From the NCBI GenBank assembly GCA_964590755.1, contig CAZPYK010000007.1, positions 1-46,506 on the forward strand: a stretch of DNA of 46,506 nt. The letters are read 5' to 3'. Shown here one piece after another: positions 6,966 through 16,152 of this stretch. Each line of letters opens with the position of its first letter. Position 1 is the stretch's first letter. Source of the stretch: CAG-390 sp964590755 (GTDB taxonomy: Bacteria; Bacillota; Clostridia; Oscillospirales; CAG-272). The position numbers and the translations under genes were made by a program. Under the pieces are notes generated by a model. That model was not told the DNA's origin and did not search any database. It saw nothing but the letters and a program-made list of their open reading frames with translations.

Positions 6966-8252
6966 TTATCTGCGTCCCGAACCGCGGAAATCCTCGCGGC
7001 GCTTTCTGTTCTTAAGGATCGACATCACCGATTCGAAATCGAAATCATCGGTCTCGCGAGCGGGCTCATCCGCATTTTCGACAGTTGCGACAGGCTCCTC
7101 GGCGCGAGCCGGCGCGGGCTGCTGCGTGTGCACGGGAGTCTGCGGTGCGGGTGCGGGCTGAGGCTCGGGTGTGCGAGCAACGCGCTCCTCCTTCTCGGCA
7201 CTTGCATTTGCCGCCTTGGGCTCCGACTTTCTTTCCGTGGGAGCGGAAGGCTGAGCGGCGACGGTCGCACCGCCGTTCTGCAAAGCAAGTTCGGCATCCT
7301 TCTCAAAGCCTGTGGCAATAATGGTTATCTTCATCTCGTCGTCAAGATCGGGATCGAAGGCAACACCCCAGATAACATTCGCATCGGGGCTGGCTTCGTT
7401 TGCGATCATCGTGGAAGCCAGATCGGCATCCTCAAGTCCGACATCGGGAGATATCGAAATGCTGACCAAAATACCCGTTGCTCCCTTGATCGAGGTCTCG
7501 AGAAGCGGGCTGGAAATAGCAGCCTTTGCCGCGAGCTCTGCCTTATCCTTACCGGTAGCACTGCCCACACCCATGTGAGCGAAGCCCGCATCGTGCATGA
7601 CCGAGGTAACGTCGGCAAAGTCGAGGTTGATGAAGCCGGGAACGTTTATGAGCTCGGATATGCTCTGCACACCGCGACGAAGCACATCGTCGGCGATCTC
7701 AAAGGCATTGAAAAGGGTGATCCTTGTGTCGGATACCTGCTTGAGTCTTTCGTTGGGGATGATCACCAGCGAGTCGACATACTGACTGAGCTGGCGTATG
7801 CCCTCCTCCGCCTGACGCATGCGGCGGCTTCCCTCAAAGATAAAGGGCTTTGTGACGATGGCAACGGTGAGTATATCCATCTCCTTGGCGATACGAGCCA
7901 CAACGGGAGCCGCGCCGGTTCCGGTACCGCCGCCCATACCCGTGGCGATAAATACCATATCCGCTCCCGCGAGAGCTGCCTTGATCTCCTCGGTGTTCTC
8001 CTCGGCGGCGCGCTGACCGATCTCGGGATTGGCACCCGCGCCGTGTCCGCGTGTGATCTTTTCTCCGATCACTATCTGATTCGGGGCATTGGAGGAACGA
8101 AGCGCCTGCCTGTCGGTGTTGACGGCTATGAACTCCACTCCCCGGATATTCGTGCTGATCATTCTGTTGACGGCATTGTTTCCGCCGCCTCCGACGCCGA
8201 CCACCTTTATACTGACGCCGCTTTCGATCAAATCATCGTGCTCAAATGACAT
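6966..8252 (-). CDS. ftsZ: Cell division protein FtsZ
   Basis: 428 aa tubulin-like GTPase that forms the Z-ring. The GTP-binding signature GMGGGTGTGAAP and the switch segment NVIWGVAFDPDLDDEMKIT are present. A ~100-residue Pro/Ala/Glu-rich linker follows. The C-terminus (DDFDFESVMSILKNRKRR, then a basic end) is not the classical IPxF(L/I)RRR peptide that binds FtsA/SepF/ZipA. No ftsA is in the cluster. GGAGG lies 9 nt before the ATG. The 207-bp gap to ftsQ carries a promoter, so ftsZ can be expressed independently. Confidence 0.96.
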   Translation of the reverse strand: MSFEHDDLIESGVSIKVVGVGGGGNNAVNRMISTNIRGVEFIAVNTDRQALRSSNAPNQIVIGEKITRGHGAGANPEIGQRAAEENTEEIKAALAGADMVFIATGMGGGTGTGAAPVVARIAKEMDILTVAIVTKPFIFEGSRRMRQAEEGIRQLSQYVDSLVIIPNERLKQVSDTRITLFNAFEIADDVLRRGVQSISELINVPGFINLDFADVTSVMHDAGFAHMGVGSATGKDKAELAAKAAISSPLLETSIKGATGILVSISISPDVGLEDADLASTMIANEASPDANVIWGVAFDPDLDDEMKITIIATGFEKDAELALQNGGATVAAQPSAPTERKSEPKAANASAEKEERVARTPEPQPAPAPQTPVHTQQPAPARAEEPVATVENADEPARETDDFDFESVMSILKNRKRREDFRGSGRR

Positions 8253-8348
8253 TTTTTATTTCCTCCGATTTATTTCAACATTCAAAAAATAACAAAAGAA
8301 TCGCGCTCTGTCGACGGTCCGACACGAGCCATAAAAACTCTCTATTAT

Positions 8349-8377
8349 ATAATAATATTTTTTTCGCTTTTTTTCAA
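8349..8377 (-). promoter_or_regulatory. Likely promoter driving ftsZ
   Basis: In the ftsQ-ftsZ gap the minus strand carries TTGAAA (8372-8377), 17 nt, then TATTAT (8349-8354). A further TATAAT sits 5 nt downstream. It would give an ftsZ leader of about 90 nt. Confidence 0.6.
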
Positions 8378-8459
8378 GAGGTTTTGCGAAAATTTCTCAC
8401 TTTTTATCACAAACATTTATTTCCCGACGTGCGCTGTCTCCAAAAAACGGCTTTTTTAC

Positions 8460-9533
8460 CTATCCGCGCTTGTTTTGCAGGTCGAGTTTGTCTCTGCCCA
8501 CGACTATGACCGCAGACGGATCGGAAACATCTATCTCCGCCGTATCATACCCGCGAAAATCATTTTGCTCGATCACCTTCGCCGCGGCAAGTGCCTTGAT
8601 CGACGCATCGGCATCCGAGCCCAGGCGCACCCTGAATCTGCCGTCCACCGAAAGCACGGTGTTAAATCTTTCGTCGGCAAATATTTTCGAGACTCTTCCG
8701 CCGAGGTCGGATCCGAGCAGTGCTTCCACCAACTCGCCGATATAAATCGGATCGGTGCCGTCGGCAAGCGTAAGCGTCATTCCGACCACCGCGCTTTCTA
8801 TCTCCGGCAGTTCGATATACACCAGCCCCGACGAGATAAATTCGACCGGAGATGAGGCACACTCAAGCACTCGCATCTCGCGCGACAACGCATAATACCC
8901 GCCTGGCAGCTCGGTGTACATCACCGCGCCCTCCGAACTGACAGTGATATATACATATGACGGAAGCCTTATGCCGACGACCGCGTCATCGATATACGGA
9001 AGCTTGTCGGTTATCGCCTTTTCGACCTCCGAGCGATCCAGCTTGTACAGCGCATCTCCGTATGAAAGCCCCGCCGCAGACATTATCTCCTGCGCGGAAT
9101 ACGGCGACTCACCCGCGATCTCTACCTCTCCGACCACAAAGAATGAGCCGAGAAAGACCGAGATCACATAGATCAATATACAGCTGATCCCCAGCATGGC
9201 TATGATCAACAGCCACTGCGCACGGCGACGCCTTGCATGACGTGCGGCGGCGGCTCGCTCGCCCGCGCTGCCCGCATTCGGACATGCCGCCCCGGGCTGA
9301 GAAATCCGACTCGGCGGTGCGGTACCCGGCGACGCTCGCCGACCTCGCGTTACATCCCCGCCGTGAACGATACCGCCGCTGCGATCATTGCGATCATTGT
9401 AATTGTAATTTTTATAATTGTAACCGTTGTTGACTTGTTGACGTCCGAGCGGCGGCGCGCCATGCATAACGCGTCCCGACTCACGCTGACGCGGCGTAAC
9501 CGTACGACCGCGATCGACACCCGATGCGTTCAT
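8460..9533 (-). CDS. ftsQ: Cell division protein FtsQ/DivIB
   Basis: 357 aa. A long cytoplasmic N-terminus (~110 residues, Asn/Tyr/Arg-rich) precedes one transmembrane helix (LLIIAMLGISCILIYVISVF). An extracytoplasmic POTRA domain follows (VVGEVEIAGESPYSAQEI through YVYITVSSEGA), then the FtsQ/DivIB beta domain. The protein works with the FtsL/DivIC partners at the septum. It starts 6 bp after murG, with GGAGG about 10 nt before the ATG. The N/Y-rich stretch around residues 36-50 is a low-complexity oddity. Confidence 0.88.
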   Translation of the reverse strand: MNASGVDRGRTVTPRQRESGRVMHGAPPLGRQQVNNGYNYKNYNYNDRNDRSGGIVHGGDVTRGRRASPGTAPPSRISQPGAACPNAGSAGERAAAARHARRRRAQWLLIIAMLGISCILIYVISVFLGSFFVVGEVEIAGESPYSAQEIMSAAGLSYGDALYKLDRSEVEKAITDKLPYIDDAVVGIRLPSYVYITVSSEGAVMYTELPGGYYALSREMRVLECASSPVEFISSGLVYIELPEIESAVVGMTLTLADGTDPIYIGELVEALLGSDLGGRVSKIFADERFNTVLSVDGRFRVRLGSDADASIKALAAAKVIEQNDFRGYDTAEIDVSDPSAVIVVGRDKLDLQNKRG

Positions 9534-9539
9534 TGCCGC

Positions 9540-10664
9540 CTATCCTCCGGTATGCTCGGCGCAAAGCCGCATTATTTCGTTAAAGATCAATTCATTTGCA
9601 TTCGGCACCGCAAATGCCGCTATGTTTTTCTCCAAACCGTGCAGCCTTGCGGAATCCTCAAGGATCGACGCAACCTCCGAGCATATTCGTCCGTCGGTCA
9701 GATCTTTCTCCTCAATCAGCACCGCGCCTCCGGCATCGGCAAGGACCTTTGCGTTCTTGTATTGCTGGTTATCCGTCACGTTGGGAGACGGTATCAGGAC
9801 CGCCGCCTTGTGCGCCAGCGCAAGCTCGGAAAGCGTTATCGCCCCCGAACGGCTGATGACCAGATCCGCCGCCGCCATGCGCAAAGGCATATCGTATATA
9901 TATTCCACCAATTCAAGATTCGGATGTTTCGAAAGTCCCGCGGCTTCAAACGCCTCACGCGTTTCGGCATAGCCTGCCGCTCCGCAGGCGTGCGTTATAT
10001 ATATATCGGGATGCGCGGACAGATGATCGCGCATCAACTCAAGCACCGCGCGGTTGACACGCTCGGCACCCAAACTGCCGCCAAAGGAAACTATATACTT
10101 TCCGCACCGATCCGTAAGCCCTATCGCTGTCCTCGCGGCATCCTTTTCGATACGACCGAACTCGCTCATCAGCGGGCTGCCAACGTGCATGATCTTTTCG
10201 GGCGCCCCAAGCGCCTTGCCTGTCACCTCAAAGTTGACAAATATCCTATCCACATACGGAACCAGCTTTCGAACGGCGAGACCCGGCACGGCATTTGATT
10301 CATGCACGGCAGACGGAATCCCGAGCTTTGACGCGGCAACGAGCAACGGCCAGCTGACATATCCGCCGGTACCTATAACTATGTCCGGCTTATATTCTTT
10401 TATCAATTTTTTTGCCGCAAGCGGAGATGTGAGCGCCAAGAATGCGGCGCGGATATTGGCAGGTGAGAGCGAACGCCTGAAGCCGCGAACATCCACATGA
10501 TAAAGCTCGTAGCCTGCCGCCGGCACCAGCTTGTTTTCTATTCCCCGCTTCGTTCCCACAAATGCTATCTCCGCGTCGGGGATGTGTCTTTTTACAGTTT
10601 CGGCAATGGCAAGCGCGGGGTTCACATGACCTCCCGTGCCTCCGCCCGTCATCAATACGCGCAT
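9540..10664 (-). CDS. murG: UDP-GlcNAc:lipid I N-acetylglucosaminyltransferase MurG
   Basis: 374 aa GT-B glycosyltransferase converting lipid I to lipid II at the inner membrane face. The N-terminal glycine loop MTGGGTGGHVNPALA, IGTGGYVSWPLLVAA, the HESNAVPG motif and the C-domain segment VISRSGAITLSELAL are all classical. Length is normal. AAGGA lies 10 nt before the ATG. It is flanked by ftsW and ftsQ. Confidence 0.96.
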   Translation of the reverse strand: MRVLMTGGGTGGHVNPALAIAETVKRHIPDAEIAFVGTKRGIENKLVPAAGYELYHVDVRGFRRSLSPANIRAAFLALTSPLAAKKLIKEYKPDIVIGTGGYVSWPLLVAASKLGIPSAVHESNAVPGLAVRKLVPYVDRIFVNFEVTGKALGAPEKIMHVGSPLMSEFGRIEKDAARTAIGLTDRCGKYIVSFGGSLGAERVNRAVLELMRDHLSAHPDIYITHACGAAGYAETREAFEAAGLSKHPNLELVEYIYDMPLRMAAADLVISRSGAITLSELALAHKAAVLIPSPNVTDNQQYKNAKVLADAGGAVLIEEKDLTDGRICSEVASILEDSARLHGLEKNIAAFAVPNANELIFNEIMRLCAEHTGG

Positions 10665-10703
10665 ACCGTCAATTTCCTTCCGAAAGATATGATATTATTC
10701 AAA

Positions 10704-11945
10704 TCAGCTTCTTTTTTGACTGCAGAACTGCGATAGCCCCAACACGATCCCGGCTTCAAGCATCTGCATTATGGTGGCTGTTCCTCCCGTACTGAAATAC
10801 GGAAGAGCTATACCTGTATTCGGCAACCAGCCGCTGACGACTCCGATATTGAAGATCACTTGAAGTGCCAGCTTAAAGGAAAGACCGAAGATCACAAGCG
10901 AGCAGAACTTATCCGACGCTCGTGCCGCAAGCACGAAGCCACGCGCTATCAGCGCGAGAAAGAGCAGCATTATTGCCGCCGCTCCGAAAAAGCCGAGCTC
11001 CTCGCACACGATGGTAAAAACAAAATCGTTTTGCGGCTGCGAAACATAGCCGTATTTCAACCGCGATTGCCCCAAGCCCACTCCGAAGAGTCCGCCGGTC
11101 CCTATCGCATACAAGCCTTGAGTCGATTGCCAGTCGCTGCCCAGCGCATCCGCTCCGCGATTCTGCCAGCTGTCGATACGTCGTCTGGCATAATCGGTAT
11201 TCATTATTATAACGCCCAGCACTCCGCCGATCGGCAAGACCGAAAGGAACCACAAAAGGTTCGTTCCGCCGAAGTACATCATCACCACGCCGATGAAGCC
11301 GAGAATGATAACTCCGGAAAAGTGCTTTTCAAGCCCCACCAGCACAAGAATGGTTCCGATCAGTAGCCCGGGGACGAGAAAACCGTGAATAAAGGAGCTC
11401 TTGTTCAAGCCCTTTGAATTGATCTCCTGCTCCCAACGGCTCATATAAAGGGATAAAAGCAGAACGAGCGCGGTCTTTGCCGCCTCGGACGGCTGAAAAT
11501 TAAATATTCCGAAAACGGATATCCAACGCTGTGCGCCGCCGCCCGTCACACCCTTGACAAGCACCAAAAGCAGCAATATTATTACCGCAAGGTACATGGC
11601 GATCGACATATAGCGCATAGTCGTCGGAGTTATTATCATCATTATAAGCACCATCGCCACGGCTCCGAACGCCATATGCAAGAGATGCTCCTTAAGAAAG
11701 TGAAAGCTGTCACCGTACTGCCGCTCGGCATACGCGGAGCCGGCACTGAAGGACATGACCGTGCCTACGGTAAGCAATATCACGAACAAAACAAGATACA
11801 CGGGGTCCGGGCGCACACGCGCAAAGATCCGCGCGGGCTTTTGCACCTCCGCGAGATAATCCGGCGCACCGAGCGGTTTGTGTACATCAACAGAGGCATT
11901 GTAACGCTTGCTTTTTTCCGCGCGTCTTGCGAAAGCATTGTTCAT
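10704..11945 (-). CDS. ftsW: Septal SEDS peptidoglycan glycosyltransferase FtsW
   Basis: 413 aa from ATG 11945, with GGAGG 9 nt upstream; a GTG one codon earlier is possible. The protein has about ten transmembrane helices after a ~55-residue basic N-terminus. SEDS motifs are visible: WISVFGIFNFQPSEAAK, HFSGVIILGFIGVVMMYFGG (position only approximate), and the C-terminal GIALPYFSTGGTATI. SEDS proteins polymerise lipid II with a class B PBP partner, probably the PBP encoded upstream. In many Firmicutes murD sits between mraY and this gene; it is absent here. Confidence 0.93.
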   Translation of the reverse strand: MNNAFARRAEKSKRYNASVDVHKPLGAPDYLAEVQKPARIFARVRPDPVYLVLFVILLTVGTVMSFSAGSAYAERQYGDSFHFLKEHLLHMAFGAVAMVLIMMIITPTTMRYMSIAMYLAVIILLLLVLVKGVTGGGAQRWISVFGIFNFQPSEAAKTALVLLLSLYMSRWEQEINSKGLNKSSFIHGFLVPGLLIGTILVLVGLEKHFSGVIILGFIGVVMMYFGGTNLLWFLSVLPIGGVLGVIIMNTDYARRRIDSWQNRGADALGSDWQSTQGLYAIGTGGLFGVGLGQSRLKYGYVSQPQNDFVFTIVCEELGFFGAAAIMLLFLALIARGFVLAARASDKFCSLVIFGLSFKLALQVIFNIGVVSGWLPNTGIALPYFSTGGTATIMQMLEAGIVLGLSQFCSQKRS

Positions 11946-11993
11946 CACATATATCCTCCGTTTTTTCAGAATAAGTTAGATCAAGCGAAGATA

Positions 11994-12989
11994 TCAGAGC
12001 CCGAACCAAGCAGCGATGCAGAAAATGACCGCCGCCGCGGAAAACACCGCAACTATCTTCACCTCGCTCCAGCCGCATTTTTCAAAATGATGATGTATCG
12101 GCGCCATTTTGAAAAGTCGCTTTCCGTGCGTCAGCTTGAAAAAGCCGACTTGAAGAATGTCCGAGGCGATCTCGCATATATATACCAGTCCCGCAACGAC
12201 TATGATCAGCGGACTTTGGAGGTTGAACGCCATTCCGACGACCATGCCGCCGAGATAAAGCGAACCGGTATCACCCATAAATACCTTCGCGGGATAAAAA
12301 TTATACATCAAAAAGCCGCAAGTGCCGCCTATGACCGTCGCCGCGGTTGCGGAAAGCTCGGGCAGCTCGCGCGAAAATGCCGCCACGGCAAAGAAGCACC
12401 CGACCACCGCCGTCACGCTGCTCGAAAGACCGTCGATGCCGTCGGTGAGATTCACACCGTTTACCATACCGGTGATCAAAAGGATTGCAAAGACGTAATA
12501 AAAGATCCCCAGCTCAAGTTCGATGCCCGCATAAGGGATGACGAGCGAGGTGTCTGTATATCCAAGCACACTCATTGCCCACAGATAGAGCCCCGCGACG
12601 ATCAACTGAAGCGAAAACTTTTGCCACGCAAGAAAGCCCTCGTTCTGCTTTTTTATCAGCTTTGTGTAATCATCGAAAAAGCCGATGAGCCCGTTAAGAA
12701 GCGCCAGCCCCATCGTAAGCGCGGCGGGAACCAATTCATCCGCGCGCCCGTAAGCGGCGTAGACCGCCCACAGCACCGCAAACACCGCCACGGACGGAAT
12801 GATGAATCCCACGCCTCCCATTATGGGAGTGCCCTCCTTGCCCTTGTGCCAACGCGGACCTATATCATATATCTTTTGACCTATCTTGCGACTTTTCAGC
12901 ACCGGTATCAGCTTGCGCAAGATAAGCACCGTAAAGACGAATACCGCCGCAAGCAGTACAAAAAATTCTGTCAGCATTCTTGTTTTCAA
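11994..12989 (-). CDS. mraY: Phospho-N-acetylmuramoyl-pentapeptide transferase MraY
   Basis: 331 aa from the TTG at 12989, chosen because GGGGAGG (12998-13004) lies exactly 8 nt upstream and this gives the usual family length. An ATG at 13034 would overlap murF and add 15 charged residues with no ribosome binding site. The enzyme transfers phospho-MurNAc-pentapeptide to undecaprenyl phosphate, making lipid I. It has ten or so membrane helices, the DDYTKLIKK motif, NLTDGIDGL and the HHHFE cytoplasmic motif (PIHHHFEKCGW). Catalytic aspartates are intact. Confidence 0.94.
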   Translation of the reverse strand: MKTRMLTEFFVLLAAVFVFTVLILRKLIPVLKSRKIGQKIYDIGPRWHKGKEGTPIMGGVGFIIPSVAVFAVLWAVYAAYGRADELVPAALTMGLALLNGLIGFFDDYTKLIKKQNEGFLAWQKFSLQLIVAGLYLWAMSVLGYTDTSLVIPYAGIELELGIFYYVFAILLITGMVNGVNLTDGIDGLSSSVTAVVGCFFAVAAFSRELPELSATAATVIGGTCGFLMYNFYPAKVFMGDTGSLYLGGMVVGMAFNLQSPLIIVVAGLVYICEIASDILQVGFFKLTHGKRLFKMAPIHHHFEKCGWSEVKIVAVFSAAAVIFCIAAWFGL

Positions 12990-13014
12990 GGTCGTATCCT
13001 CCCCGTCGTCCGTA

Positions 13015-14463
13015 TCATTTGTCAAGGCAGGCAAGCGCCTCGACTATCCTCTCGGCTTTTACCGCACGACTTGCTTTTATCAAAAGCAGATCCTTTTGCG
13101 TCAGCGCGTGCTTTGCCGCCTCGGCGGCAAGTCGCGGCGCGTCCAAAACCGTTATATCCTTGATTTTCATTATCCTGTCGGCGGAAAGTCCCGCCGCCGC
13201 GGCACCGTCCGCTATCGCCTCGGCGCGCGGCCCGAAAGCAAGCAGCCATGTGCCGCCTTTTTGAGCAAAATATTTTCCTACCGAGCGATGCAGCTCCGGA
13301 GACGTCTCCCCCAGCTCGCCCATATCTCCGAGTATCGCCGCGGGTCTGCCGCCCATGCGCTCAGCCGCGGGGATCAGAACATCTATCGCCGCCCGCATCG
13401 ATTCGGGACCGGCGTTATAGCAATCCTCAAGAACGTGAAGCCCGCCCGCCGAGATGAAATTCTGACGCATAGCCACGGGAGCAAAGGACAAAAGCCCCTC
13501 GCGAATGCTTGCCTCGCTCATGCCGAAGATGCATCCGACCGTCGCCGCGATCAAAGCCGCCTGCGCGTTGTGTCTGCCCCCGACCGAAAGCCTCACATCC
13601 GTCCACTCGACGCCCGACAACCACATGTCGAAGACACAACCGTCGTCAAGCTCTCTGTAATTCGTGATACGGCAATCCGCCATCTCGTTGCCGAGAGCCG
13701 AAAAGTATATCACCCTTGCATGCTCGGCTTCGATCCCCGCCAGCAACGGCTCATCGCCGTTCAAAAGCAGATAGCCGTCCGCCTCAAGCCCCGCTCTGAT
13801 CTCAAGCTTGGCTCTTGCGATATTCTCGCGCGTTTTAAGGTATTCAAGGTGTGAAGAACCGATATTCGTTATCACGGCTACCTGCGGACATGCCGCAAGC
13901 GACATCGACTCTATTTCGCCGAGACCGCTCATGCCCATTTCAAGCACAGCATAGCGGTCATCCTTTTCGAGCTCCGCCATAGAAAGCGGCATGCCTATAA
14001 CGCTGTTGTAATTTCCTTTTGTATGATATACCTTGCCGTCACGTTCAAGCACGCGGGAGATGAATTCTTTGGTGGTCGTTTTTCCCACACTGCCGGTGAC
14101 CGCAATGCGCACTGCGTCGGTACGAGAGCCGAGCACGCGCGCTATATCCGACAGCGCGGCAACGGTATCTTTTACGATAATGAGCGGGACCCGAGCCGCG
14201 TTATCCGAAAGCTCGACACGCCGCTCGGCGAGCACCGCCACGGCTCCGTTCTTTATCGCGATCTCTATAAAGTCGTGGCCGTCGACTCTTTCGCCGACTA
14301 TGGCAACGAACAACGCTCCCGCCGAGACCTCGCGAGAATCGGTGCATATCGAACGGATGCACTTCTCCGCTCCCGCGCTCTCGAAGCACAACTCACCGCC
14401 GCAGGATCGAACGAGCTCCTTTATCGATATATACCCTTCTCCCGCTTTTATATCTACCTTCAT
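13015..14463 (-). CDS. murF: UDP-MurNAc-tripeptide:D-Ala-D-Ala ligase MurF
   Basis: 482 aa Mur ligase. It has an N-terminal substrate domain, the ATP loop AVTGSVGKTTTKEFI, the central motif LEMGMSGLGEIESMS and a C-terminal domain with VLEDCYNAGPESMRAA. It adds D-Ala-D-Ala to complete the pentapeptide. The start overlaps the murE stop by 4 bp (ATGA), indicating coupled translation. Confidence 0.95.
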   Translation of the reverse strand: MKVDIKAGEGYISIKELVRSCGGELCFESAGAEKCIRSICTDSREVSAGALFVAIVGERVDGHDFIEIAIKNGAVAVLAERRVELSDNAARVPLIIVKDTVAALSDIARVLGSRTDAVRIAVTGSVGKTTTKEFISRVLERDGKVYHTKGNYNSVIGMPLSMAELEKDDRYAVLEMGMSGLGEIESMSLAACPQVAVITNIGSSHLEYLKTRENIARAKLEIRAGLEADGYLLLNGDEPLLAGIEAEHARVIYFSALGNEMADCRITNYRELDDGCVFDMWLSGVEWTDVRLSVGGRHNAQAALIAATVGCIFGMSEASIREGLLSFAPVAMRQNFISAGGLHVLEDCYNAGPESMRAAIDVLIPAAERMGGRPAAILGDMGELGETSPELHRSVGKYFAQKGGTWLLAFGPRAEAIADGAAAAGLSADRIMKIKDITVLDAPRLAAEAAKHALTQKDLLLIKASRAVKAERIVEALACLDK

Positions 14464-16094
14464 GAATTTTCTCCGTATTTGTCTTCAACTTCTTTTTTTC
14501 TCATGCGTCTTTCGACCGCATCGATGACAACAGCCGCCTCGTCAAACTCGCGCCTGACGCCTCCGACTATCTCATAACGTTCATGCCCTTTGCCCGCAAG
14601 CAGAATAACATCTCCGCGCTCCGCGATATTCACCGCTCGTTCTATCGCACGGCGTCGATCGGGTATGTTTTCGTACACCGCGTCGGATGACATGCCGGCA
14701 TTTATCTCTTCGATTATCGCCATCGGATCCTCCGAACGCGAATTATCCGAGGTGACAAGCGTAATATCCGCCAGCCGCGACGCGACCTCGCCCATCAGCG
14801 GACGCTTTTTTCTGTCTCTGTCGCCGCCGCAACCGAAGACAAGTATGATCCTGCCCGCGTTCTCGCCGCGGCATTCGCTGCGCGCATTCGTAAAACCGCG
14901 AGCTGTTTTCAAAAGATTTGACAGCGCATCCGGTGTGTGCGCGTAATCTATAAACACCACCGCCGGAAAGTCGCCGCCGAGCTTTACCCTTTCCAGTCGC
15001 CCGGGAGCGGGCGAAAGTGAGGAGAGTGCGTCGGCGACAAAGCCGCCGCTCACTCCGAGATACAAAGCGCACGCCGCAGCCTCAAGTGAGTTCATGACAT
15101 TGAATCTTCCGGGCACCGCGCACCTTACGTCACGCATTTCGTGCGGCGAGCACAAAATGTAGGACACACCGCCACGTCCGCGATCTCGTATGCTCTCCGC
15201 GCGATAACACTCATATCCTCGATATTTGTTTTTCGAAGTGCCACGCCCCTCGCCGCACATTATCAAGTGCTCGGCACACGGGCAATGCATCCTCGTCGCA
15301 TATTCCGCAAAGCGTTCCCCGTACGGGTCATCCGCATTGATGACCGCGGCATCGGAAAGCTCCAGAAGCCGCGCCTTTGCGGCAAAATATTCCTCCATGT
15401 TTCCGTGAAGATCCAAATGCTCGGGCGTCAGATTGGTAAAGACGGCACAAGCAAAGCGCAACGGCTCAAGCTTTCGCAGTGCCAGCGCATGAGAGGAAGC
15501 CTCTATAAACACGTATTCCGCCCCATCGTCGCGCATCGCCGCAAGCATGCGGTAAAGCCGATCGGGGTCGGGAGTCGTCATATTTGCATTCGGATCATCC
15601 GCACGATAAGCCGGATCGCGACGGGTGTCCAGCACACGCAACGGTGTTTCGCACCGCACCGTGCCGATCAACCCGCAACGATACATCGCCGCACCGAAGA
15701 TGGCGCGAAGCATATAGCTTACCGTTGTTTTTCCGTTCGTCCCGGTCACGGCGACGAGCCGCATTTTGCCGCCTGTCGCCGCGAGCTCATACCGGGCGCA
15801 CCACAGCCGCGCAAGCGCCGCTCTGGTGTCTTTTGTATATATTATCGTTACCCCCGCAGGTATCCGCAGCATCGCCGAATTTTCATCATCCTCAACCACC
15901 ACGGCGATCGCGCCGGCGGCGCAGACATCGTCGATATAGCCGTGAGAATCGTTTTTCATGCCCCGAATGCACACAAACAAGCAATTTTGCAGGACCCTGC
16001 GAGAATCGGATACTATTTCGGATATTTCAATATCCTTCGAACCGTCGGCACGGTAATCGATACCCGCGCCGTCCAGCAGCGACTTAAGCTCCAT
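14460..16094 (-). CDS. murE: UDP-MurNAc-dipeptide:diamino acid ligase MurE
   Basis: 544 aa from the second of two adjacent ATGs (6 nt after GGAGG; the first gives only 3 nt). The ATP loop TGTNGKTTVSYML lies at ~118-130. The carbamylated-lysine region (NLTPEHLDLHGNMEEY, AAKARLL) and FGCGGDRDRKKRPLMGE are present. The specificity motif reads DNSRSE (~451-456), close to the DNPRxE of meso-diaminopimelate enzymes and unlike lysine-adding versions. The wall is therefore probably meso-DAP (inference). It is first in a coupled murE-murF pair. Confidence 0.94.
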   Translation of the reverse strand: MELKSLLDGAGIDYRADGSKDIEISEIVSDSRRVLQNCLFVCIRGMKNDSHGYIDDVCAAGAIAVVVEDDENSAMLRIPAGVTIIYTKDTRAALARLWCARYELAATGGKMRLVAVTGTNGKTTVSYMLRAIFGAAMYRCGLIGTVRCETPLRVLDTRRDPAYRADDPNANMTTPDPDRLYRMLAAMRDDGAEYVFIEASSHALALRKLEPLRFACAVFTNLTPEHLDLHGNMEEYFAAKARLLELSDAAVINADDPYGERFAEYATRMHCPCAEHLIMCGEGRGTSKNKYRGYECYRAESIRDRGRGGVSYILCSPHEMRDVRCAVPGRFNVMNSLEAAACALYLGVSGGFVADALSSLSPAPGRLERVKLGGDFPAVVFIDYAHTPDALSNLLKTARGFTNARSECRGENAGRIILVFGCGGDRDRKKRPLMGEVASRLADITLVTSDNSRSEDPMAIIEEINAGMSSDAVYENIPDRRRAIERAVNIAERGDVILLAGKGHERYEIVGGVRREFDEAAVVIDAVERRMRKKEVEDKYGENS

Positions 16095-16152
16095 CATTTT
16101 CCTCCGAAAGTAAAAAGCTGTTTTTCACTTCCGCGGATGGTGCCGCCGCATT

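Noticed and set aside
6867..8249. A 460-codon open frame antisense to ftsZ
   Set aside because: It mirrors the ftsZ reading frame, has no family motif and no ribosome binding site; ftsZ itself is unmistakable.
11676..13163. A 495-codon open frame antisense to ftsW, mraY and the end of murF
   Set aside because: Extremely basic, His/Arg-rich translation typical of an antisense shadow in a GC-rich gene.
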